Both the position numbers and the translations under genes were made by a program. Below, one piece after another: positions 44,601 to 56,600 of a DNA stretch of 64,000 nucleotides. The notes under the pieces are model-generated. The model had not been told where the DNA came from. It saw nothing but the letters and a program-made list of their open reading frames with translations, and did not search any database. How positions within the stretch are numbered: the first letter of the stretch is position 1; every line of letters starts with the position of its first letter. The DNA is from Lineus longissimus (lineage: Eukaryota > Nemertea > Pilidiophora > Heteronemertea > Lineidae). Location of the stretch: NCBI RefSeq assembly GCF_910592395.1, contig NC_088315.1, forward strand, positions 9,116,501-9,180,500. Direction: 5' to 3'.

Positions 44601-47600
44601 TCTCTGTCATATTTTTCTTCTGGTTAATACGGCCCACAAGAAAGTGGCCTTTCTAGATTGTCGCATTTGACCTCAAAGGACGATCTTTTCTTTATTTATA
44701 GCTGTTGCCATAGCAACGACTAAGAAGGAGATTTTCTTAGATTGGGAATGGTTGGAACAGAACCTGATGCAGACGTTATCGGCATTTGAGTCGGAGGATG
44801 AATCGACGGAGTTCGTCAGGTGCAAGATCGAGAGCTTGTGCGCTAACACCGCCATCGATCCTTATATTGAAGGTACGAAAAATTGAATTTGTGTTTGAAT
44901 TTGAATATCTTTGTAATTTTTTCAGGGATTTTGTGAGTTTTCTTTAAAAGGCTTGTTTTAGTTGATTTTAAACTGGCCTTTAGTGATTATGATCAAACTT
45001 ATTCCTTTCTATTTCGCTTGACACATGTTCGGAATCAGTGAGCTGGCAACTGACATGATGGAGAAAATTAATATTGGCAACATCTTATATTAATTTGTTA
45101 TATTGAAATGTCACTACACGATATGATTAGTTAGCTTAGAGATATATCGAATTACAATCAAGGGTCCATTTGCCTTCTTTGTGATAATATTGCCAATTGT
45201 GATGAGTTGTTCTTAACGCTCTATGAAATGTCATGCCTCTGCCTGAGTAGCACCATGGAAACGTCCCCACCTGACACCTCTAAAGTCCCTGGTTCAATTC
45301 TTGTTCAGTCATCTGATAGTGAGAGCGACCCCTGTCAACAGTGTAGGTTTTCTCCGGGTCGTCCGGTTTCCTCCTGCAGTAAAGATTGCCCAGGTATCGT
45401 CTAAAGAGACAATAAAAACAAGTCAAGTTTAATAGCTCACGTGCTCTGGACTCAATATCTTGATTCTTATATTTACGTCTTTCGATGGTTGATGTCTAAT
45501 TGTGAAGTCTAATTCCAAATGGTTTCTAATTACAGATGATGCAGAGTCGACCAACATTAAATCTGCTTCGTTCAAGTTCAATAAGCTGTTTAATATGCCT
45601 CTGGAGGAGAAACTAGTAAACTGTAAGTGCACCAGTTATCTTTTATTGAGTTGCTAAAGAAAAATCCTGGGTGAACAAGTCCTGAAAAGTGTCACGTCAG
45701 AAAGTTCTTCCTAGCTTTCCAGCCAATTGTCTTGTCCTTTGGTTTTGACAATTCTGACTTCTTTTATGCATTAGGAGTCCATCGATAATATTTGCGATGA
45801 CATGAATGATGGGACTATAAGCCTCTACGGTCGATGATAAAATGGCGGTAGGTCTGACGCGTTTTATTCAGAAGCTAGGAAAAACACTGAGTTTTACCTG
45901 TTCTATTCTGTGGAAGAAATTCTCCAAAGCTTAATTAATTAATTTTGACTTTTCTAATTTTCTATAATTTTTCTCTCCAGATTACTCCTGTAGTTATTGG
46001 AAAGGTCGCGTCCCACGTCAGGGGTGGCTCTACCTTAGTGTGAACCATCTCTGCTTCTATTCATTCCTGATGGGCAAAGAGGCGAAACTGATTATCAGAT
46101 GGACTGATGTTTTGGTGAGAATAAGACCCCGCCCCTCGCCAAATTGGATCGACTCTGTTCCATGTCATGGTTGGCTCTTCCTCATTCACCCTGGAAAATT
46201 AGTTCCCCAGCTTGCCGACAATAAGGCAGGCCTTCTAACTTGCGAAGCTGGCCTGTCCTGGGAATGGAGACAGACTGAGATCCTGACAGGATTGTTTAAC
46301 AGATGACACAGTTTGTGTTCATTCTTTTGATCCGTGCCACAAGTAAATTGAACTAAACATTGCTTCTGTATAGTAACCAGACATCTCAAAATTGACCTAG
46401 ACTATATGTACATTATATAGGTGTTCACAACAGCAATGTTGAATTTTATTCAATGTGTCATTACACGGAAATTCAAATTCACAAATTTTCAATTTTGGGT
46501 GTGTGGGCTACGCCGTTATTTTGATTGTAAACTTTTTTATTTTAGAAACTCGAGAAAGGCAACAACATGCTGTTTCCCGACAGTATTAAAGTCACAACTA
46601 GAGACGCACATGTAAGTCAGAAAACAACTTTATTTTTATTCCAAAATTGGCAAAACAATGAAGGAAGGCCCGCCATACAGATAAAGTGACTGGTGTGGCC
46701 TCGGCTACAACAGGAGAGTTTCTGGTATGCATTTGTAATTTATGTTTCCTGGGTACTTTGGACAGAGACATCAACTGACAACTGCTTCACTGGACAATTC
46801 ATGGATTGTAGGAAACCAGACTCTCATGGGAAAGAGTGCTTTCAGGGTCATTGGCAAAATGGCTGTACCTTTGAAATATGTCTGTTCAAAGTAATTGAAA
46901 ATACCACTCCGTTTACATTTTCAAGCCGCGCTGCCAAGTCCGGCTAAAATAAGCGCTGCGTGACCGCTGCCTTGATTCCCATTCCGACAATAAGTTTGAC
47001 TCGATCTTTTCAGCACTTTTTCTCCATGCTGCTGCACAGCTACGAGACATTCCGCCTGATGGAACAGCTGGCTAATATCGCGATGAGACAGTGAGTATTG
47101 CGTCATCGTTCCAGGGCAGATCATGAATATTGTCAACCACTGCATTATTTGCAAAGGAGAAAGTGTTTTTTTCAAGGCAGAATTCTGTAAGCCGGAAAGT
47201 GCTTTCCGAAACAAGCCTGAAAGTGTTTCCTGCAAGCTGGAAAGTGTTTTCTGCAAGTCTGATGTGTTTTTCCCTACGAATTACCATCGTGACCACCAAG
47301 GCCAACCTTGGCATATAGGGCCTTCCCTTTGTTATCTGCTGTTGAACACTACACTACAAAAGACTGCCATAGCCACATGATTGCCTTACCTCTCCTGCTG
47401 GACTATTTAAACTGATAAGTAAAGTACTGTGGTACATTTATAGCCCCGCCCCTCAAACTAGAGCCTATTGGTGCAACAGTGTGTACTGCCAGCTGTCATC
47501 AAGACAGTTGGGGCAATGATTTTACTGGGGTTGTGATTGTACAACTAGTCAGGCCTACATGCATGACATGGTGTCGTACCAGAAATGGCAGTTAAGACTG

Positions 47601-50600
47601 CTAGAGGTTTGAAACTGGGCAACGTCTAGACATGTTACTGGGTTTATAATTGTACAACTGGTCAGGCCCACTGGTCGTACCAGAAAGTGCAGTTAAGGCT
47701 GCCAGTGGTTGAAACGGGGCAACCTACATGTAGAGTAGAATCGAAATTGTTGATGTTGACGTCTTCTCTTGTAGAATCTCAAAGCATATGAGGTAGGCTG
47801 TTAGAGATGGTTCTCCGTCTGCTTGGTACAACTTTCACAGGACATCCTAGGCCGAGGGCTTCAGGTGCTATCCCTGGAAGATACTGCTATCTTGTGTGGA
47901 AATAGGGAATAACGCTTTTTCCCAGCATGGGTGATCCCCTTTCAAATGTCCACTTTGGTAAATGCTGAACATGATGACAATGTCTATCAATTATTTTACC
48001 AATGGAAATACATACTGCATCATGAGAGACTCCACTAATGCAGTTTGCCGGTTTGTTACCCCTAACAAAGTACAGTTGTCCCCAGTGGGGGTTTGGTAAT
48101 GGGAATTGTCTGCTAGCATAGTTGGTGGGCAGAAGTATCATCAAAAGATGCCCACAGCAGTAGCAGGTAATTAGTACTTATTCCCAACAGTAGTCTGGGT
48201 TTTCACATAAGTCGAAGGGTCCCAGGTGCTCAGACATCATTGCCTCACCAGACAGTGTTCAAAGCAGTGCAAAGTCTGCCGAATTTTTCGTGGTTTGGAA
48301 CTCGGGTCAATTTCACACAAACAAATATTGATTGAAGTTGGTCCATGCTATCAAACCCCCTGATAATGCTGTATGTCCTGGGGAAGCTGGCTCATTTCTT
48401 GCATAGATTGTTACAGTGCATGGTAGCAGGCCTTTAGATTTAAAGTGTTCATTAAAACACTGTGTACCTAGTACCCTGCTGTACTACCAATGCATGTGCT
48501 ATAATCAACTTCTGCAAATGAGTATCAGAAATATGATAGACTTACACAGTAGACAGATAGACAGAACACTATAGATTGCTATAGTCCCGTGCACCTGGTC
48601 CAACTGTATGTGCTATATCGAAACTGTTTATAGACTTGTACAAACACATACAGTACGGGCTATACCATGGATTGTAGCACATGCCATTGGTAGTATAGCA
48701 GGGTCATTCGACACGGTGAAAACGGAATGTGCCAGTGCCAGCAGCCAGTGCAGTTCATGTGGCAATATTTCGGCACAGAAATTTGGTAAGTTTTGATTTA
48801 TCTTGCTGGTGTCTCGCAGATGAGCTGTATTTCTAACAATTTTAAATCCTATCTACTGACTCTTTTACCAGTGAAGTGATTCTCGTGATGGCATACACGG
48901 TGTCAGAACATCACTTCGGTTCGACTTCTGCAGAACACACACTTTAATAAGGACTTGTGTACTCGGCCAATAGGGGTTCAGCCAATCATTTCAGAGCATC
49001 CCTGTCATGGTAGCAAGCCCCAATAGCATTCCGCGATGATGAGGTCACTGCAGCTGCTGCCCTCTATTTCCCCATCGCTGAATTACAGGCAATGTCGGAC
49101 AAACATGGGGTTTCGTAATGGATTCAGGCTTTCTAACTAGGGCAGTTAGATTCAATCTGGCACATGTCCGAGTGTTGGAAATACTACATAATTGTTCTGA
49201 ATATTTCTCTCTCTGACCCTATGGTATCATTCATGCTAAAAACAATGCGGGGTCAAAGATAATTGACTTTGAAATAAGCTCAAATGCGTAGAAATAAGTG
49301 TCGATGTCCGACTGTCACGTGACTAAAACGTCATCAATATCTTATGCAAATGACCTTGTGAGCTATAAATAGTAACTTCGCGGAATGCTATTAGATTATG
49401 TTGCGCAGAAGTGTGACCATAAGAATGTTCTTTTTGTGCGTCTGCTACCACTCGAATCACCAGTCAACTTCTAAATTGTTTTCTGGGTTTTGTCGCAGAA
49501 AATGGGGGTCCAAATGAAATTTTTCTCTCAAGGAGCAGTCATTGCCATATCAATATGATCTGAAGGCCTGGATAGGTTCACTAACTATCCCTACTTTTAA
49601 TTCTATTGAATAAATTTCAGATAGAATCTCCAAATTTTCTTTACATATTTAGATGATCTTGCGTGTTTTATCAGTTTACTTATCGGTAATTGTTTGTGCT
49701 GTTGTAAAACCCGAACTAAAATGCTGCACACGAGAGATTTTAGTTGCTGCAAACTGTGATATGGTGATGACAGTATATGACGGTTGCGGTTGGAAATCGA
49801 CCGCCAATTGGTTGAATTGCAATTACTCATCACGTTGTCATCGCTCCATCGCAGCAGCTAAAATCGCCTGTTTCCACGGCGCTTAATTGTGTCTTGTTCG
49901 TCCAATCCTCTGGTGATTTCTGGTACTGTAGTAGTGGTCTTGCTATGAGGTGGCACTCACATTACTGGTGGCACAGGTGACATAGAAATATCAAAATGGA
50001 TGATAACGTACGTGATTGAGGGAGTGATTGAGTAAGAGTGAGTGAGTGAGTGAGTGTTGGTACCTTTCAATTAGATAAGTATTGGCAGTAGAGGTTATAG
50101 GTCAATGTTATAACACTTTCCGTCAAGATCTTAAACCCTTTCAATTGGCTCCTAAATACCCTGGAGAGTCAATTCTCCATCTTTCCGAGAATCATGAGTA
50201 TTCAAGCCAGGCGTTCTAACTTACCAATTAACCTGTCTTGGGGAAGGTCCGGGAAAATGTGTGCGTCACAATTAAAGCAGCAAAAAAGTGCACTCGGGGT
50301 TAGTTTACTCAAATAGCTTGAGTCCATCTGGTATTGACAAGGGCAGTATCACGTCCTTGCATTGAATACCAAGGTAAATTCACGACAGGGTTTGAATTTG
50401 ATAATCTAAGGCAGGTTAAAAAGGGAAGAAATATGCCCCAGTTCATCCTCCTCACAGCATGTTTTGATCGTTCTAAGTGAATTTTACTCACGTTTTTGTG
50501 TTCTTATTAATAAGTTTTGGATATCCCGGACTTGAAAAGTGTAGGCAGGTTACACAGTGACGTATTTTCATCTAATTCTTTCGATTCCGACGCCTGTGTA

Positions 50601-53600
50601 AAGTTTTAGTGTCATGTTTTAAAATTTGGTGGGTACAGGAGACCTTATCAGGTTTTACCACTATCATATCTAACTTTGTGCTGATGACTTTGATGTGATT
50701 TTCTGGTCTGTTTAACCTTTCACATTTGCCATTTGCCATTTGCCAATCCAGAGAGCTGGCCATGACTCTAAACCCCCCCCCCCCAAAATGTCTATAAACC
50801 CCAAAATTTGTTGAAGTTACTACTTACTACATTTTTGCAAAATTGGTTGTGACAATTTATGCCTGTTTTTCTCTTTTGTTCAGATTATTATCAGACGAAG
50901 CATTTGAAGAGGATCATATGATAGCTGCTAGAACCAGGTGAGTAATGACTCGTACATGTATCAGACGTTGGTTTGTGAGAGGGGGGAGATTGTGGGGGAT
51001 GTCATTGACTGCTACATGATCATTTTGGACCAACGTATCATAGCTGTCAGAACCAGACAAGTAATGACTTATACATGTAGTTTACTTGCAGCATTTGTGG
51101 TCAAAAGTTGGTTTGTGGGGAGGGGTATTTTATGGCTAAATGGCTAGATGGAAATCTCATATAATTGCACCGTAGTACAGTTCAAATCACAAATGACATC
51201 CATCCAGCATCCTGCTTCACGCCAGTTTGCGAAAGTTAGGTCTCGCTAGGCCTCCACCCTGAAGTGAAACCTCGATGCTTGTGCTAAAAGTGAGGCATTC
51301 TGCCCAGTCTTCCGTCTGGTTATGAAGGCGACTACAACCGATCCCATCTGCTACAACATTTTAATCTTTCCTTTTCTATCCACTAGGAGAAAAACTCGTA
51401 AGGTCTCCACTCTGAAGCGAGACCTGGATGCTCGTGCAAGAAGCGAGGCGTTCCGCCAAGTCTTCCATCTGCCGATGAAGGAGAAACTGGATGGTGATGC
51501 CGATTGTGCTCTGTGGGCTCCGTACAGCAAGACTCATCAACCGGGGCGACTGTACCTGTCGGAGAATTACATCTGCTTTACGAGCAGGGTGGGTAAAAGT
51601 TGTCGTTCGCCGTGCTGGAAAGTCTGATCTAAATTCTAAAACACCTTGGTTACAATGAACCACAGTTTACAATGTGTAATGCACTATGTGTCCGCTGTGC
51701 CTCGTTTTGATGGCATCGGTTATGATTATGATCATGACCGTGGTTATAACCGTAACCGCTTGGGTTGGTGCAAATATGGAGGCAGTCAAAAGCACGTTTC
51801 ATTGTTTAGCTTGAGGTGTTTTTAAACAGAAATTGATACCTCACTGTCGGTATTGTCTTGCCAAACAGGGCTAAAACTTAGGGTAAAGAACTCACCCGCA
51901 GGTCCAAATAGAACACAATCCACGGGGCTATCCATATGTCTGACACCTCCCAGTGGGGGAGGGGGGGGTGTTATCAAAAACAAATACAACTTCAATGAAA
52001 CTCATGGCAGAATTAGCTAGGACATTGCCCTTTTCAGCTAAAGTGCCAAGGGAAACATTTGATACATATTCTCGGTAACTAACATGCTGGAAATTTGCTT
52101 TGGGTTGGATTGTCCCTTTCAACTGTTACCGATAATAAACTAGTTTCTTTATCTCTAATTACTCACAACAATAAAATAAACTGCACTAACACCAAAGCTT
52201 TACTACTAACCAACTAATACACTTAGACACAAACACATCTCTAAAATAATCTAACCCATCATTTTCAGCTCTTTAATACGGTGTTTCAGATAAAAGATGA
52301 AGTTTCTGTCGTCATACCAATGAGGGAGATATATGTCGTGGAAAAAGTTGAGAATTCCAGCGGCACGATGCCAAATGCTCTTCTCATCACGACGAAGGGG
52401 AAGATGAACTTTATCTTCGCACACCTGAAAGACCGGAACGGTATTCTGGAGAAGATTTCAGATTTTTTGTCGAGGCAGCCAGCAGTCAGGTTTGTTTTCT
52501 GTTTTCTTATTTCGGTGACGAGTATGGTGGTTGCTGGGTCTCAAGAATATACTGTGTTGACCTAATAAAGCCGGTTGAGTAGGCCCATACGCCTATTACA
52601 GGTGAAAGAGGCTTTTTGTACAGGCAACCCTCAACCTTATTAACAACGACACAGTATCTAGGATTTCGAAGTGCAGATGCCATCTCCCAAAAAGTGGCAC
52701 TTGCTGGCAAAATGGGCAACTCCTCCACAGCAGTATTGTGGTATTATATCTGTTTGGTTAGGGTATCCTTTGGGGAAATCGTTTGAAATATCAACTTTTT
52801 GACACAATCTCAGTGTGAAGAGGTTTCTTTCTGAACTAGGTTTCTAGATAAGGACGGGTGTTACTTAGATGCATGCAAGTAGGAGAAAACTGTCTTGACA
52901 TATTTAGGAAGGGCAGAATGATGTGGGCAAAACATGCAAATATAGGGCATGGTTTTGCCCAAAGAGGGCTTGGTGCTGCACCCACCCAAAACATGCAAAC
53001 AGAGGGCATGGTTCTCCCAAGGTGGGCTTGGTGCTGCACCCACCCAAAACATGCAAACAGAGGGCATGGTTCTCCCAAGGTGGGCTTGGTGCTGCACCTG
53101 GCTAAAACATGCAAACAGAGGGCATGGTTCTCCCAAGGTGGGCTTGGTGCTGCACCCACCCAAAACATGCAAACAGAGGGCATGGTTCTCCCAAGGTGGG
53201 CTTGGTGCTGCACCCACCCAAAACATGCAAACAGAGGGCATGGTTCTCCCAAGGTGGGCTTGGTGCTGCAACCACCCAAAACATGCAAACAGAGGGCATG
53301 GTTCTCCCAAGGTGGGCTTGGTGCTGCAACCACCCAAAACATGCAAACAGAGGGCATGGTTTTCCCAAGGTGGGCTTGGTGCTGCACCCACCCAAAACAT
53401 GCAAACAGAGGGCATGGTTCTCCCAAGGTGGGCTTGGTGCTGCAACCACCCAAAACATGCAAACAGAGGGCATGGTTCTCCCAAGGTGGGCTTGGTGCTG
53501 CACCCACCCAAAACATGCAAACAGAGGGCATGGTTTTCCCAAGGTGGGCTTGGTGCTGCACCCACCCAAAACATGCAAACAGAGGGCATGGTTCTCCCAA

Positions 53601-56600
53601 GGTGGGCTTAGTGCTGCACCTGGCCAAAACCTTAAGATATAACCCTGGGCCTCCTACCATGATCAAGTTTTAAATGTATTGAATTTGATTTCTTGACAGA
53701 TCCTGAGTTTGTGATATCAAAAATGATTGCCTCACTCTAGAAATCAGTGGTTTGTCTGTGGGTAGCTGGCTGCCTCGTGGTGAATTTTGTCACGATTTAC
53801 GATTTTCAGGGTTGCCAGAAGCGAGAGTATCAGCAGCTCGTTTAGCGGAGACACGGCACAGACTGGTACCGACGAAATCGACTTCCAGCCGGCGCTCATC
53901 AGTCTGTTTCACCGCCGAGATTCGGATGAGGTCTCGGCTGCGGAAACCGTGAAGGAACACCTGTGGTCTGTCCATTTCTCCGAGTATGGAAGGTAAATAT
54001 TTGTGACATATTCAACAAATGTGTTCTGGGCTTTCAATTAGTTCGAGGAGTTCGAGGCAACAAAATGCCAGCCATGTCCAAATTAGGGGAGGGGGGTCAA
54101 AACTGTTACGAAGTCTTGCATGATTTTCGCCACCGAGCTCAAGAGTTTGTGGTCAGGGTGGTGTCCTCTGGCCAGTATTCCTCTCTATTCTTCATAGGGA
54201 GCTAGTCTGAAGCGCATGAGTTGGAGTCAACATTAACATTGAGCACATTCTCACGAACCTATTCTGTAAATGTATTTCTTAAGGTGGCAGTGCCAGTGTG
54301 GTAGGTGCTAGATTGTCACCTGTTCCTTCCTGTCCAGCTTGGTGATGTCAGTTTTGGGATTGCAACCATCGTTTTTATCTCTTTTCTATTTGAATCTGTC
54401 AAAAAAGTTTGGAAGAAACATCGATAGAACTGGCCCGTGAAATGGCCTAGTCATTCCAGTTTATGTTCACTAACCAAGTTATCAACTATTTCAGAGGTAT
54501 CTGTATGTATAGGACCCAGAGAACTCGAGAGTTGATCCTGAAGGGCATCCCAGAGAATCTGCGAGGGGAGATATGGATGCTGTATTCCGGGGCAATCAAC
54601 GAGATGGCGACTAATCCTGGTTACTATGCATCGCTGGTGGAGCAGAGTTTGGGAAGGTCGTCGCTGGCAACTGATGAGATTGAGAGAGACTTGCACAGGT
54701 AATACATAATGATTGAATATTTTCATCAGATGACCAACAGCACTTTTCTCACCAATGTTCCTGGTCTGTTCCAAAATATCATGCACAATATTCAGGCCTT
54801 GATCCAGGGGGGGCCCACCAGACACACGGCCCACATAATTCATGAACAATATTCAGGCGTTGATCCAGGGGGGGGGCCGACCAGACACACGGCCCACATA
54901 ATTCATGAAATATCTCTGTAATTGACCATATTCAATTTTTTGCATCTTCATACCATTCCAGGTCACTGCCCGAACACCCTGCCTTCCAGTCCGAGCTCGG
55001 TATCGGCGCTCTGCGTCGCGTCCTGACCGCGTACGCCTACCGCAATCCTAACATCGGCTACTGCCAGGCCATGAACATCGTCTGTAGTGTTCTCCTGTTG
55101 TATGCGAGCGAGGAGGAGGCATTTTGGTTGCTCGTCGCACTCTGTGAGAGGCTCTTGCCCGATTATTATAACACCAAGGTGGTCGGAGCACTGATCGATC
55201 AAGGTAGGTGGAAATCTGTCATTCCAAACAGTTTATATGATACATTTGACCAGGATTCTTCTGCCTGGAAAGTTGTGCCATAGAAACGACAATTTGCTTG
55301 ATTGATTGATGTGTAATCTGTCATCTGTGTTGCAGGTGTGTTTGAGGATTTGATCCGTGAGTACCTGCCTGACCTACACGACAAGCTCGATGACCTGGGC
55401 CTCCTCAGTATGATATCTCTCTCCTGGTTCCTGACCATCTTCCTCAGCGTCATGCCGTTTGCTAGTGCCGTCAACATCCTCGACTGCTTCTTCTATGACG
55501 GAGCAAAGGTGCGTTCTCGGCAGGTTCCTGGCATTACAGATAGGAGTCTGGGAGCAAACAGTCAAACCTGGCAGGACGAGTAGGGTGACACTACAATAAA
55601 CTTGACTGTTTGTAAAGATATGTAGGGTGACACTAGATTAAACTTTACTGTTTGTAAAGATGTGTAGCGTGACACTAGATTAAACTACTGTTTGTAAAGA
55701 TATGTAGGGTGACACTAGAACAAACTTTCTGTTTGTAAAGATATGTAGGGTGATACTAGAATAAACTTGACTGTTTGTAAAGATATGTAGGGTGACACTA
55801 GATTAAACTAATGTTTGTAAAGATATGTAGGGTGACACTAGATTAAACTACTGTTTGTAAAGATATATAGGGTGACAATAGATTAAACTACTGTTTGTAA
55901 AGATATATAGGGTGACACTAGATTAAACTTTACTGTTTGTAAAGATATGTAGGGTGACACTATAATAAACTACTATTTGTAAAGATATATAGGGTGACTC
56001 TATATTAAAAAAACTCTACTGTTAGTAAAGATATGTATGGTGACACTATAATAAACTACTGTTTGTAAAGATATATGGGGTGACACTAGATTAAACTTTA
56101 CTGTTTGTAAATATATTTAGGGTGACACTAGATTAAACTACTGTTTGTAAAGATATATAGGGTGACACTAGATTAAACTACTGTTTGTAAAGATATATAG
56201 GGTGACACTAGATTAAACTTTACTGTTTGTAAAGATATATAGGGTGACACTAGAATAAACTTGACTGTTTGTAAAGATATTTAGTTTGCTTTCCAGGTTG
56301 CATTTCAAATCTCCCTGGCCATCGTAAACACCGTGAAAGAAGACCTGCTGGACTGCTACGATGATGGCGAGGCGGCCACGCTGCTCGCCAATTATCTGGA
56401 GAATGTGACCAACCGTGATGCCACTCTTCCCATTACCCATCACACCGCTGCCTTGGCTCGGGAAAAACCTGAGAAAAAGGTAACATAACGATGCTGTCAG
56501 TGTTTAGATCCTGGTACCATGTAACTTTTAAAAGTTTAAAGCCAGTAGCCCGACAACGTTTTTTTGCTGGAAAACACCACATGTATTGTGTTTTTAATGT

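Larger units (their letters stand above)
54495..56479 (+). other. TBC (Rab-GAP) domain region of TBC1D9 (exons 13-16)
   Basis: The domain opens [20 protein letters not shown]. It carries [18 protein letters not shown] with the catalytic Arg (IxxDxxR), [13 protein letters not shown] with the catalytic Gln (YxQ), [19 protein letters not shown] and [16 protein letters not shown]. Both dual-finger residues are present, so GAP activity is expected. The substrate Rab is not evident from sequence. Confidence 0.93.

Noticed and set aside
52836-53673. Several overlapping ORFs of 158-276 aa on both strands
   Set aside because: They are frames through a 58-bp tandem repeat that has few stops; copies shift frame, no start context or splice support, and the region lies in TBC1D9 intron 11.
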